Below, in pieces: positions 44,061 to 52,112 of a stretch of DNA of 64,000 bases. The notes below the pieces were generated by a model. It saw only the letters and a program-made list of their open reading frames with translations, had not been told where the DNA came from and ran no database searches. This stretch comes from SIG565 sp045594065 (GTDB lineage: Bacteria; Bacillota; Clostridia; Oscillospirales; Acutalibacteraceae), in the NCBI GenBank assembly GCA_045594065.1, contig JAZNXU010000017.1:26884-90883 (forward strand), given 5' to 3'. A program made the position numbers and the translations under genes. Numbering within the stretch: position 1 is the stretch's first letter; every line of letters starts with the position of its first letter.

Positions 44061-44109
44061 TTGACCAGTTTACTGGTAACTAGTAAACTGTGCATAGCTG
44101 GCAGGTCAA
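44061..44109. repeat. Nested inverted repeats right of the MITE-like element
   Basis: CAGTTTACT (44066-44074) and AGTAAACTG (44082-44090) are perfect nine-base arms. Outside them TTGACC (44061) and GGTCAA (44104-44109) form a second, outer inverted repeat. Origin unknown. Confidence 0.5.
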
Positions 44110-44136
44110 CTAAAAGCGCACTTGTGCACCGCCGTT

Positions 44137-44181
44137 TTATTCGGGTGAATTTCTATGCCCGAAAAAAGTGCAGGTGTACAT
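44137..44181 (-). pseudogene. Decayed 5' remnant of a second SLOG-like gene
   Basis: On the minus strand ATG at 44181 with GAGGTGATAAT upstream reads MYTCTFFGHRNSPE and then TAA. Thirteen of these 14 residues match the start of the intact protein at 43493, and the surrounding DNA, including the ribosome binding site, is nearly identical. The rest of the gene is missing, replaced by the repeats at 43915-44109. It diverges from the second XRE gene just as the intact pair does. Confidence 0.8.
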
Positions 44182-44203
44182 ATTATCACCTCATTGTTTT
44201 AAC

Positions 44204-44219
44204 ACCAACAACTGTTGGT
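44204..44219. promoter_or_regulatory. Palindrome before the second XRE gene, likely operator
   Basis: ACCAACA-AC-TGTTGGT, perfect seven-base arms, lies between the SLOG remnant and the XRE start. XRE repressors bind such sites. It differs from the palindromes of the first copy. Confidence 0.5.
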
Positions 44220-44277
44220 ATATTTTAAATTTTAATCACCTATACTTTAACTGTCAAGAACAAATGTAGGTGATACA

Positions 44278-44511
44278 ATGAGAAGAATATTATCAGAACG
44301 ATTAAAAAAGTTAAGACACGAAAAGGGATATTCGCAAAATGAGGTTGCCATTTATGCCGATATTACCGAAAAGACTTATCAGAATTATGAATTAATGACC
44401 CGCGAGCCTAAATTGGAAATACTAATAAGAATTGCAAAGGTGTATAATGTTTCGTTAGATTATTTAACGGGTCTTACCGATGAAGAAAAGCCTTATCCAA
44501 TGGCAAAATAA
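44278..44511 (+). CDS. XRE-family helix-turn-helix regulator (copy 2)
   Basis: 77 residues. The helix-turn-helix reads RLKKLRHEKGYSQNEVAIYADITEKTYQNYE, and the end is LDYLTGLTDEEKPYPMAK, shared with the XRE protein at 43578. The start follows TAGGTGAT. Its former divergent partner is reduced to 14 codons, so it may now regulate only itself or act on the first copy's locus. The thrS T-box promoter begins seven bases past its stop. Confidence 0.83.
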   Translation: MRRILSERLKKLRHEKGYSQNEVAIYADITEKTYQNYELMTREPKLEILIRIAKVYNVSLDYLTGLTDEEKPYPMAK

Positions 44512-44517
44512 AATACC

Positions 44518-44545
44518 TTGACATTTATTTTTTAAATGCTATAAT
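44518..44545 (+). promoter_or_regulatory. Promoter of the thrS T-box leader
   Basis: Perfect TTGACA (44518-44523), 16-base spacer, perfect TATAAT (44540-44545). Strong sigma-A-type promoter. Confidence 0.8.
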
Positions 44546-44551
44546 TATATT

Positions 44552-44778
44552 GTAAAAGCGTTGACGGGAAGAGTAGTTTTATCTTTGCTTTTCAGAGAAT
44601 GTGGCCTAGAGCTGTGAGCCGCTAAAGCAAACTAAAATGAAGACCACCCCTGAGTGCTCGACAAACCGAGCCGTAAATCCTGCGTTAAAGGAAAAGAGTG
44701 ATACATTATATATAATGTATAATTTGGGTGGAACCACGGAAATTTTTCGTCCCTTGTGTAAAACAAGGGGCGTTTTTA
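44552..44778 (+). ncRNA. Threonine T-box riboswitch
   Basis: The leader of thrS carries the T-box sequence TGGGTGGAACCACGG (44725-44739), a Stem I region with AGAGAATG/GCTGTGAGCC-type elements, and tandem ACC threonine codons (44643-44648) as the likely specifier. It ends in an intrinsic terminator, CGTCCCTTGT/ACAAGGGGCG with a T-run (44748-44777). Uncharged tRNA-Thr would pair with the specifier and the T-box bulge and prevent termination, raising thrS expression. Confidence 0.93.
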
Positions 44779-44809
44779 TTTTTTAAATCACCTTTCAGGA
44801 GGAAGCATT

Positions 44810-46582
44810 ATGAAAATTATTTACAAAGACGGCACCGTTCGCGAGTGCCCCGAGGAATTAGAACTCGAGGTGCTGCGCCATTCAGCTGCGCACATTATGG
44901 CTCAGGCAATTAAGCGCCTTTATCCCGAGGCAGACTTCGGATACGGTCCTGCTACCGAAAAGGGCTTTTATTATGATGTTGATTTGGGCGACCGCAAACT
45001 GACCGACGAAGATTTAGTAAAAATCGAAAACGAAATGCGCAAAATCGTTAAGGAGAATATCCCGATTAAGCCGAGCATTTTACCTCGCGAGGAAGCTATT
45101 AAGTTTATGGAGGAGAGAGGCGCTAAATACAAGGTTGAGCATATCGGTGATTTAGACCCCGACGCCGAAATTAGCTTCTTTACTCAGGGTGATTATGTTG
45201 ATATGTGTACAGGTCCTCACCTTTGCTACACCAAGGCACTCAAGGCTTTCAAGATTACGCAGCAATCGGGTGCTTATTGGAAGAACGACAAGGACAATAA
45301 GATGCTCACCCGCATTAACGGTATTGCATTCCGCACTCAGGCTGAGCTTGATGATTATTTGAAGCTGCTCGAAGAGGCTGAGCGCCGCGACCACCGTAAA
45401 ATCGGTAAGGAAATGAAGTTGTTTATGCTTTGCGACGAAGGTCCCGGCTTCCCGTTCTTCCTGCCGCGCGGTATGGTGCTTAAGAATGCCCTCACAGAAT
45501 ATTGGCGCGAAATTCACACCCGCAGCGGTTATGTGGAGATTTCTACACCCATGATTATGAACCGCAAGCTTTGGGAAACCAGCGGACATTGGGATCACTA
45601 CAAGGATAATATGTATTCAACTCAGATTGATGACGATACCTACTGCATCAAGCCGATGAACTGCCCCGGCGGCGTTATGGTTTATGCTAGCGAGCCGCAC
45701 TCCTACCGCGAGTTGCCGATTCGCGCAGGCGAGCTCGGCACCGTTCACCGTCACGAGCTTAAGGGCGCGCTTCACGGACTCTTCCGCGTTCGCTGCTTTA
45801 CTCAGGACGATGCACATATCTTTATGCGCCGTGACCAGATTACCGATGAGATTGTTGGCGTTGTAAATCTTATAAATGAAGTTTATTCCAAGTTTGGCTT
45901 TAAGTATTTCGTTGAGCTTTCCACCCGTCCCGAAGACAGTATGGGAAGTGATGCCGATTGGGAGGCAGCAACCGACGGACTCCGCAATGCCCTTGAGAAA
46001 TTAGGTCTTCCTTATATTATAAATGAGGGCGACGGCGCGTTCTACGGACCTAAGATTGACTTCCATCTTGAAGACAGCCTCGGCAGAACTTGGCAGTGCG
46101 GCACCATTCAGCTCGACTTCCAGATGCCCATTAACTTCGGTCTTGAATATACCGACGAAAAGGGCGAGAAGCAGCAGCCGATTATGATTCACCGCGTATG
46201 CTTCGGCTCAATTGAACGCTTTATCGGTATTCTTACCGAGCATTTTGCCGGCAAGTTCCCCACATGGCTCGCACCTGTTCAGGCAAGAGTTATGACCCTC
46301 CCCGGCACCGACCATACCTTTGCAAATGAGGTTTATGCCCGTCTTAAAGCTGCAGGCGTTCGCGTAGAGCTTGATGACCGCAATGAGAAAATCGGCTATA
46401 AGATTCGTGAGGCTCGTCAGGAAGTTCGTGTTCCGCATATGGTTATTATCGGCGGCAAGGAGATTGAAACAGGTACTGTATCTGTTCGTAACCGCGATAC
46501 CGACGCTACCACATCAATGAGCGTAGACGAACTCGTTTCAATGATTACCGCTGAAATCAAAGATAGAGTAACAAATATCTAA
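44810..46582 (+). CDS. thrS: Threonine-tRNA ligase lacking most of the TGS domain
   Basis: Charges tRNA-Thr. 590 residues against the usual 630-640. The first 16 residues (MKIIYKDGTVRECPEE) look like the opening hairpin of a TGS domain, but the rest of that domain is absent and the sequence moves directly to the editing domain (LRHSAAHIMAQAIKRLYP, later CTGPHLC). Class II catalytic motifs are complete (PMNCPGGV, RHELKGALHGLFRVR, GSIERFIGIL), as is the anticodon-binding domain. The start is fixed by CAGGAGG and the T-box terminator just upstream. Confidence 0.95.
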   Translation: MKIIYKDGTVRECPEELELEVLRHSAAHIMAQAIKRLYPEADFGYGPATEKGFYYDVDLGDRKLTDEDLVKIENEMRKIVKENIPIKPSILPREEAIKFMEERGAKYKVEHIGDLDPDAEISFFTQGDYVDMCTGPHLCYTKALKAFKITQQSGAYWKNDKDNKMLTRINGIAFRTQAELDDYLKLLEEAERRDHRKIGKEMKLFMLCDEGPGFPFFLPRGMVLKNALTEYWREIHTRSGYVEISTPMIMNRKLWETSGHWDHYKDNMYSTQIDDDTYCIKPMNCPGGVMVYASEPHSYRELPIRAGELGTVHRHELKGALHGLFRVRCFTQDDAHIFMRRDQITDEIVGVVNLINEVYSKFGFKYFVELSTRPEDSMGSDADWEAATDGLRNALEKLGLPYIINEGDGAFYGPKIDFHLEDSLGRTWQCGTIQLDFQMPINFGLEYTDEKGEKQQPIMIHRVCFGSIERFIGILTEHFAGKFPTWLAPVQARVMTLPGTDHTFANEVYARLKAAGVRVELDDRNEKIGYKIREARQEVRVPHMVIIGGKEIETGTVSVRNRDTDATTSMSVDELVSMITAEIKDRVTNI

Positions 46583-46625
46583 AAAACAAAATGACACTTC
46601 TTTTGGAAGTGTCATTTTGTTTTTC
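46583..46625. terminator. Bidirectional terminator between thrS and yitT
   Basis: An 18-pair stem (46583-46600 with 46606-46623), beginning AAAACAAAATGACACTTC, has A-runs on the left and T-runs on the right. It can therefore stop transcription of both convergent genes. Confidence 0.9.
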
Positions 46626-47504
46626 TTAATTATCCTGATTAGCCGCGAATACATCGGCAACCTCGCTGATTGTGATATATGCTGTCGGGTCTATTTTGTG
46701 AACAAGCTCTTTAAGTCTTACCACTTGGAAGCGGTTTACAACAAAATATATCATAGTTCTTTCGGTTCCCGAATAGCCACCCTCCGCCTTAATTTTGGTT
46801 GAGCCTGTTTCAAAGGTTTCAGAAAGCTTGCGACTTATTTCGTCGGGCTCGGTCGTGATAATCATAGCGCACTTTGCGCGGTCAAAGCCCTCAACGATAA
46901 AATCTACCGTCTTGAGCGCTGCCGCATATGCCACAATGGAATAGAGCGGCAATATCCAACTGCCCATTATAAAGCCGCAAATGATATATAGGATTACATT
47001 GTACACAAAAACAAAGGTGCCAACCGTAACGCCAAGGCGTTTGGCAAATATAACCGCCATAACCTCAATGCCATCCATCGCGCCGCCAAAGCGAATTGCC
47101 AAACCGCTGCCCACACCCGAGATTACACCGCCGAACAGCGCGCAAAGCAGCAGGTCGTCCTTGGCTATGGGGGACATAAAGCTTACATCAATGGGCAAAA
47201 CATAGGTAATTAGGTAGGCGGTCAGGGAATATATGGCTACGGTGTAAATAGCGTAAAAAGTGAAAACCCCGCCCTGTTTTTTAAGACCGTATAGAAACAG
47301 CGGAATATTCAGCAGCAACAGGAACGCCGAAAGGGAGAGTGGTGTTATACTGCCAAGCAGCATTGAGGTGCCCGAAATTCCGCTATCGTATAAATTAACG
47401 GGGGAGAGGAACATTACAACTCCCACGGCATTGATAATACCCGCCAGAGTTAACATTAATATTCTGGTTAATTTAATTTCTCTTAAGATATTCAAAAATT
47501 TCAT
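46626..47504 (-). CDS. YitT-family membrane protein
   Basis: 292 residues from the ATG at 47504 with TAGGAGG; a longer frame to 47534 lacks a site. Five or so transmembrane helices (ILMLTLAGIINAVGVVMFL, LSAFLLLLNIPLFLYGL and others) with the glycine-rich FGGAMDGIEVMAV loop, followed by a cytoplasmic DUF2179 domain (CAMIITTEPDEISRKL...YFVVNRFQVVRLKELV). Transport-like, substrate unknown. A perfect nine-base inverted repeat (47526-47557) lies in its promoter region. Confidence 0.9.
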   Translation of the reverse strand: MKFLNILREIKLTRILMLTLAGIINAVGVVMFLSPVNLYDSGISGTSMLLGSITPLSLSAFLLLLNIPLFLYGLKKQGGVFTFYAIYTVAIYSLTAYLITYVLPIDVSFMSPIAKDDLLLCALFGGVISGVGSGLAIRFGGAMDGIEVMAVIFAKRLGVTVGTFVFVYNVILYIICGFIMGSWILPLYSIVAYAAALKTVDFIVEGFDRAKCAMIITTEPDEISRKLSETFETGSTKIKAEGGYSGTERTMIYFVVNRFQVVRLKELVHKIDPTAYITISEVADVFAANQDN

Positions 47505-47525
47505 ATAAAAAATCCTCCTAAAACA

Positions 47526-47557
47526 TTTTAACATAAAATAAAAATTAAATGTTAAAA
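47526..47557. promoter_or_regulatory. Inverted repeat upstream of yitT
   Basis: TTTTAACAT (47526-47534) and ATGTTAAAA (47549-47557) are perfect nine-base arms around 14 bases of A/T, 22 bases before the yitT start. Possible operator, but AT-rich. Confidence 0.3.
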
Positions 47558-47594
47558 AAAGCGAAAAAATTTTTTATTTTTTTATAAAAAACAC

Positions 47595-47623
47595 TTGATT
47601 TTTATAAAGATATGTGTTATTAT
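47595..47623 (+). promoter_or_regulatory. Promoter of the S10 ribosomal operon
   Basis: TTGATT, 17-base spacer, TATTAT. Transcription would start near 47630, about 270 bases before rpsJ. Confidence 0.6.
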
Positions 47624-47629
47624 ACCTGA

Positions 47630-47899
47630 GTACGCTATGCGTACTGTCATGCGTTGATGCGGGAGGTGGCCGACCGTGAGTCGGGAAATTTCCGCGGAGT
47701 ATGTCCGATTTTAAACCGGGCGATTGAAACTTAGTACCACGCACATCGGCATCTTGCGAGCCGAAAAGTGCAACGGCAGTCAGCTGCCGTACCCGGATTT
47801 TGCTGCAACCCCAGTAATCCGGTTTTATAATGGTCCGCGATGAAACACGCGGCAGGGTGTAAGTTTCGCCCGCCAACTAATTAAGGAGGCGACATCCAA
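47630..47899 (+). ncRNA. Structured leader of the S10 operon (candidate autoregulatory RNA)
   Basis: The 270-base non-coding leader holds several clear stems: GTACGC/GCGTAC (47630-47644), CCGAC/GTCGG inside GCGG/CCGC (about 47659-47695), ACGGCAG/CTGCCGT (47773-47790), CCGGATT/AATCCGG (47793-47822) followed by TTTTAT, and CCGCG/CGCGG (47835-47852). The fourth looks like an attenuator. CCGGG at 47716-47720 could pair with CCCGG at 47792-47796 and compete with it. Ribosomal-protein control of the operon is likely; which protein binds is unknown. Confidence 0.6.
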
Positions 47900-48211
47900 A
47901 TGGCAGTAAAAGAAAAGATTCGCATCAGAATCAAGGGTTATGACCATGCACTTGTAGACCAGTCCGCAGAGAAAATTGTGGAAACCGCTAAACGTACAGG
48001 CGCACGCGTTTCGGGACCTGTTCCGCTCCCGACCGAGAAAGAGGTTGTAACCATCCTGCGCGCTGTTCACAAGTATAAAGACAGCCGCGAGCAGTTCGAA
48101 ACAAGAACTCACAAAAGGCTTATCGACATTCTCAGACCTTCCAACAAAACTGTTGAGGCTCTGACAGGTCTTGAGCTTCCCGCCGGTGTAGAGATCGAAA
48201 TTAAGCTTTAA
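47900..48211 (+). CDS. rpsJ: Ribosomal protein S10
   Basis: 103 residues of the 30S head protein that doubles as the NusE antitermination factor. RIRIKGYDHALVDQSAEKIVETA at the N terminus and PLPTEKEVVTILR plus HKRLIDIL later are diagnostic. First gene of the ribosomal super-operon; the start follows AAGGAGG after the structured leader. Confidence 0.97.
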   Translation: MAVKEKIRIRIKGYDHALVDQSAEKIVETAKRTGARVSGPVPLPTEKEVVTILRAVHKYKDSREQFETRTHKRLIDILRPSNKTVEALTGLELPAGVEIEIKL

Positions 48212-48282
48212 TTTCCTTACATCTATATATAGGCGTGGTCATGTTGGAGAAATCCAACCAATAACCAAGGAGGATAAAAACA

Positions 48283-48915
48283 ATGAAAAAGGCAATCGTT
48301 GGAAAAAAGCTTGGTATGACCCAGCTTTTTGACGCAAACGGTAACGTTGTTCCCGTAACTGTTATTGAAGCAGGCCCCTGTGTGGTTGCTCAGAAGAAAA
48401 CAGTTGAAAACGACGGTTACGAGGCTGTTCAGGTTGGCTATGGCGACTTAAAGGCTTCGAAAGTAAATGGCCCTATGAAAGGTCACTTTGCAAAAGGCGA
48501 TGTAGCTCCTAAAAAGGTTCTTCGCGAGTTCCGTCTTGATGACACATCTGCACTGAATGTTGGCGATTTAATTAAGGCTGACGTTTTCGCAGAGGGCGAC
48601 GCTGTAGACGTACGCGGTACCTCAAAGGGTAAAGGCTATGCCGGCACAATTAAGCGCTGGAATTTCGGTCGTCTTAAAGAATCTCACGGTACAGGTCCTG
48701 TTCATCGCCACGGCGGTTCACTCGGTGCCTGCTCCAGCCCGTCGAGAGTATTTAAAGGTAAGAAAATGGCTGGTCACTTAGGTAATGAGCGCGTAACCGT
48801 TCAGAACTTAAGCGTAGTCAAGGTTGACGCAGAAAATAACATAATCGCTGTTAAGGGCGCCGTTCCCGGTCCCAAGGGCGGAATAGTTGTTCTTTTCGAC
48901 AGCGTTAAAGCTTAA
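48283..48915 (+). CDS. rplC: Ribosomal protein L3
   Basis: 210 residues. Early-assembly 50S protein whose central extension reaches the peptidyl-transferase centre (KGKGYAGTIKRWNF, then SHGTGPVHRHGGSLGACSSPSRVFKGKKM). A small TTGGA/TCCAA hairpin with GAAA loop lies in the 71-base gap after rpsJ. Start with AAGGAGG. Confidence 0.97.
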   Translation: MKKAIVGKKLGMTQLFDANGNVVPVTVIEAGPCVVAQKKTVENDGYEAVQVGYGDLKASKVNGPMKGHFAKGDVAPKKVLREFRLDDTSALNVGDLIKADVFAEGDAVDVRGTSKGKGYAGTIKRWNFGRLKESHGTGPVHRHGGSLGACSSPSRVFKGKKMAGHLGNERVTVQNLSVVKVDAENNIIAVKGAVPGPKGGIVVLFDSVKA

Positions 48916-48932
48916 TGGAAGGAGTGTTTTAA

Positions 48933-49556
48933 ATGGCAAACGTAGCAGTAGTTGATATGACCGGCAAGAATGTCGGCGAAATCGCATTAAGCGATGCTAT
49001 TTTCGGCATTAAGCCGAACGCAGTTGTTATGCATATGGCAGTTGTAAACTACCTTGCAAATCAGCGTCAGGGCACTCAGTCCACTTTAACCCGCACAGAA
49101 GTTTCCGGCGGCGGTAAAAAGCCTTGGAGACAAAAGGGTACAGGTCATGCCCGTCAGGGTTCGACCAGAGCTCCCCAGTGGAGACACGGTGGTATAGTTC
49201 ACGCACCGAAGCCCAGAGATTATTCTTATTCTCTTAACAAAAAGGTACGTAAGCTTGCTATCAAATCGGCTCTTTCCGATAAATTACTTACAGGTTCAAT
49301 CATCGTTCTTGATGAACTCGCGCTTGAAACCTATAAGACAAAGGTTGTTGCAGACTGCTTAAAGGCAATCGGTGCTGCAAAGAAAACTCTTATCGTGCTC
49401 GCGAATAACGATTCTGTAGCAGTTAAGAGCATTGCAAACATCGAAGGCGCTAAGTCAGCTCAGGTTAACACAATTAACGCTTACGACATTATTAATGCTG
49501 ATACATTAGTAATCGTTAAGAGCGCTGTAGCTAAATTCGAGGAGGTGTATGCATAA
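48933..49556 (+). CDS. rplD: Ribosomal protein L4
   Basis: 207 residues. 50S exit-tunnel protein. The loop that lines the tunnel is recognisable (SGGGKKPWRQKGTGHARQGS), followed by the globular domain. In other bacteria L4 is the autorepressor of this operon, which makes it one candidate ligand for the leader at 47630. Its stop overlaps the rplW start by one base. Confidence 0.97.
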   Translation: MANVAVVDMTGKNVGEIALSDAIFGIKPNAVVMHMAVVNYLANQRQGTQSTLTRTEVSGGGKKPWRQKGTGHARQGSTRAPQWRHGGIVHAPKPRDYSYSLNKKVRKLAIKSALSDKLLTGSIIVLDELALETYKTKVVADCLKAIGAAKKTLIVLANNDSVAVKSIANIEGAKSAQVNTINAYDIINADTLVIVKSAVAKFEEVYA

Positions 49557-49849
49557 TGAAAATCGCACAGGATATCATTATCGCTCCGGTAATTACCGAA
49601 AAGAGTATGTCAGGCATTGCCGACAAGAAGTACACCTTTAAGGTAGCTAGCGATGCTAACAAAATTGAAATCGCTAACGCTGTTGAGCAGCTTTTCAAGG
49701 TAAAGGTTGCAAAGGTAAACACCATTTCAGTTCGCGGCAAGGCTCGCAGAATGGGTCGTTACGAGGGTTACACCTCTGCTTGGAAGAAAGCAATCGTAAC
49801 ACTCAAAGCTGATTCTAAGCCGATTGAGTTTTTTGACGGTTTAATGTAA
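49556..49849 (+). CDS. rplW: Ribosomal protein L23
   Basis: 97 residues. 50S protein at the exit of the peptide tunnel and a docking site for trigger factor and SRP. APVITEKSMSGIADKKYTFKV and VNTISVRGKARRMGRYEG are family signatures. Translationally coupled to rplD by the one-base overlap. Confidence 0.96.
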   Translation: MKIAQDIIIAPVITEKSMSGIADKKYTFKVASDANKIEIANAVEQLFKVKVAKVNTISVRGKARRMGRYEGYTSAWKKAIVTLKADSKPIEFFDGLM

Positions 49850-49941
49850 TCCGTCAAAGCCTTTGAAATTATTAAGTTAATTTCAGGTGATGTATGAAGT
49901 GTAGAACACTTCGCTAAGCCAAAATAGGAGAGTGAAACAAA
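49850..49941 (+). other. rplW-rplB gap with two small hairpins
   Basis: This 92-base gap is longer than its neighbours and holds GAAATT/AATTTC (49865-49884 region) and a perfect GAAGTGT-AGA-ACACTTC hairpin (49896-49912) before the rplB ribosome binding site. No T-run. It could be an mRNA processing or stability element. Confidence 0.4.
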
Positions 49942-50772
49942 ATGGCAATTAAACATTATAAGCCTACTACTCCGGGTCGCCGCGGCATGACTACTATGGA
50001 TTATTCCGAGTTATCCAAGGTAGCACCTGAGAGAAGTTTGCTTGAGCCCTTAAAGAAAAATGCAGGTCGTAACAGCTATGGCCGCATCACCGTTCGCCAC
50101 AGAGGCGGCGGAAACCGCAGAAAGTACAGAGTAATCGACTTCAAGCGTGACCGTTTTGGCGTAAACGCCACAGTTATGACACTTGAGTACGATCCTAACC
50201 GTTCTGCATTCATCGCCCTCGTTCAGTATGAGGACGGCGAGAAACGTTATATCATCGCACCTATCGGCCTTAAGGTAGGCGATACAGTTGTAAGCGGTCC
50301 CGACGCTGATATTAAGCCGGGTAACGCATTACCGCTTAACAATATTCCGGTAGGTACTTTCGTTCATAACATCGAGCTTTACCCCGGTAAGGGCGCGCAG
50401 CTTGCACGTTCAGCCGGCAATATGGCTCAGCTTATGGCTAAAGAAAACGGCATGGCACTTCTTCGTCTGCCGTCTAGCGAGCTTCGCAATGTTCCTGCTA
50501 ACTGTATGGCTACTGTTGGTCAGGTAAGCAATCCTGAGCACAGCAACGTAAACTACGGTAAAGCAGGTCGTAAGCGTCACATGGGTTGGCGTCCGACAGT
50601 ACGCGGTTCTGTAATGAACCCGTGCGACCACCCGCACGGTGGTGGTGAGGGTAAATCCCCCATCGGTCGTCCCGGTCCTGTAACACCGTGGGGCAAGCCT
50701 GCTCTCGGTTATAAGACCAGAAACAAGAAGAACCGCTCTGACAAGTACATTGTAAAGCGTCGTTCTAAGTAG
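49942..50772 (+). CDS. rplB: Ribosomal protein L2
   Basis: 276 residues. 50S protein required for subunit joining and peptidyl-transferase function. RHRGGGNRRKYRVIDFKR near the N terminus and the C-terminal WRPTVRGSVMNPCDHPHGGG with the essential histidine region are present. Start with TAGGAGAG. Confidence 0.97.
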   Translation: MAIKHYKPTTPGRRGMTTMDYSELSKVAPERSLLEPLKKNAGRNSYGRITVRHRGGGNRRKYRVIDFKRDRFGVNATVMTLEYDPNRSAFIALVQYEDGEKRYIIAPIGLKVGDTVVSGPDADIKPGNALPLNNIPVGTFVHNIELYPGKGAQLARSAGNMAQLMAKENGMALLRLPSSELRNVPANCMATVGQVSNPEHSNVNYGKAGRKRHMGWRPTVRGSVMNPCDHPHGGGEGKSPIGRPGPVTPWGKPALGYKTRNKKNRSDKYIVKRRSK

Positions 50773-50794
50773 TCTACGGTAAAGGAGAATAATA

Positions 50795-51067
50795 ATGGGT
50801 AGAAGCATTAAAAAAGGACCTTTCGTGCAACCTGTGTTGCTGAAAAGAATCCAAGAAATGAACGAAGCCGGTGAGAAGAGAGTTCTCAAAACTTGGTCAC
50901 GTTCCTCAACCATATTCCCTGATTTCGTTGGACACACAATTGCAGTTCATGACGGTCGTAAACACGTTCCGGTATATGTAACTGAGGATATGGTTGGTCA
51001 CAAGCTCGGCGAATTTGCTCCCACAAGAACATTTAAGGGACACGCCGGTGCAAAAACCACAAAATAA
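50795..51067 (+). CDS. rpsS: Ribosomal protein S19
   Basis: 90 residues. 30S head protein next to S13. MGRSIKKGPFVQPVLLKRI, TWSRSSTIFPDFVGHTIAVHDG and KLGEFAPTRTFKGHAG are characteristic. Start with AAAGGAG. Confidence 0.96.
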   Translation: MGRSIKKGPFVQPVLLKRIQEMNEAGEKRVLKTWSRSSTIFPDFVGHTIAVHDGRKHVPVYVTEDMVGHKLGEFAPTRTFKGHAGAKTTK

Positions 51068-51088
51068 GCAGAGAGGAGAGAATAAACA

Positions 51089-51427
51089 ATGGAAGCAAGA
51101 GCTATTCTTAAATATGCTCGTATTTCACCCCGTAAGGTGAAGATTGTTATGGATTTAATCCGTAATCAAGATGCTGACAAGGCTATGGCTATTCTCAAAT
51201 TCACTCCAAAATCTGCTTGTGAGTATTTAGAAAAGTTATTAGCGTCAGCAATCGCTAACGCTCAGAACAATCACAATATGGATGTTAACAAGCTCTATGT
51301 TGCTGAATGTTTCGTTTGCCCCGGACCGACTCTTAAAAGAATCCGTCCGAAGGATCATGGCCGTGCTCATCGCATTTTGAAGAGAACAAGCCATATGACC
51401 ATCGTTCTTAAAGAACGTGAAGACTAA
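51089..51427 (+). CDS. rplV: Ribosomal protein L22
   Basis: 112 residues. Tunnel-lining 50S protein. ARILKYARISPRKVK-type opening (here EARAILKYARISPRKVKIV), ASAIANAQNNHNMD, and the beta-hairpin GPTLKRIRPKDHGRAHRILKR are seen. Start with GGAGAG. Confidence 0.96.
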   Translation: MEARAILKYARISPRKVKIVMDLIRNQDADKAMAILKFTPKSACEYLEKLLASAIANAQNNHNMDVNKLYVAECFVCPGPTLKRIRPKDHGRAHRILKRTSHMTIVLKERED

Positions 51428-51443
51428 TTAAGGAGGTTAAATT

Positions 51444-52112
51444 ATGGGCCAGAAGGTTAATCCGCACGGTATGCGTGTGGGCGTAATTAAAAACTGGGAT
51501 TCCCGTTGGTTCGTAGGTGACAATGTCTTCGGAGATACTTTGGTTGAGGACTATAACCTCCGTAAGTATTTAAAGAAAACTCTTCAGAGCGCTGGCGTGC
51601 CTAAGATTGAGATTGAGCGTACAGCTTCTAAAATCCGTCTTAACATCCATTGCGCTAAGCCCGGTATCGTAATCGGTCGTAACGGCTCGGAAATCGAGAA
51701 GTTAAGAGCTAATTGCGAAAAAATGCTGGGCAAGAGTGTTAACATCAACATTGTTGAGGTTAAGAATCCCGACGTTAACTCTACTTTAGTAGCAGAGAAC
51801 GTTGCAGAACAGCTTGAAAAGCGTGTATCCTTCCGCCGCGCAATGAAAATGGCCATCGGTCGTGCAATGAAGAGCGGTGCTAAGGGTATCAAGATTATGG
51901 TTTCAGGCCGTTTAGGCGGTGCTGAAATTGCTCGTTCAGAGCAGTATCATGAGGGTACCATTCCGCTTCAGACCATTCGTGCAGACATCGACTACGGCTT
52001 TGCAGAGGCTGATACAACCTACGGCAAGCTCGGTGTTAAAGTATGGATCTATAAGGGCGAGGTTCTTCACGATAGCAGAAACAACACTCGTAAGGAAGGG
52101 GGAGCCCGCTAA
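51444..52112 (+). CDS. rpsC: Ribosomal protein S3
   Basis: 222 residues. 30S head protein with a KH domain. MGQKVNPHGMRVGVIKNWDS, the KH GXXG loop region IVIGRNGSEIEKLR, and the C-terminal GRLGGAEIARSEQYHEGTI are diagnostic. One-base overlap of its stop with the rplP start. Confidence 0.97.
   Translation: MGQKVNPHGMRVGVIKNWDSRWFVGDNVFGDTLVEDYNLRKYLKKTLQSAGVPKIEIERTASKIRLNIHCAKPGIVIGRNGSEIEKLRANCEKMLGKSVNINIVEVKNPDVNSTLVAENVAEQLEKRVSFRRAMKMAIGRAMKSGAKGIKIMVSGRLGGAEIARSEQYHEGTIPLQTIRADIDYGFAEADTTYGKLGVKVWIYKGEVLHDSRNNTRKEGGAR

Noticed and set aside
43797..44277. CRISPR array in the repeat-rich gap
   Set aside because: Repeats are inverted, not direct and regularly spaced, and there are no cas genes.
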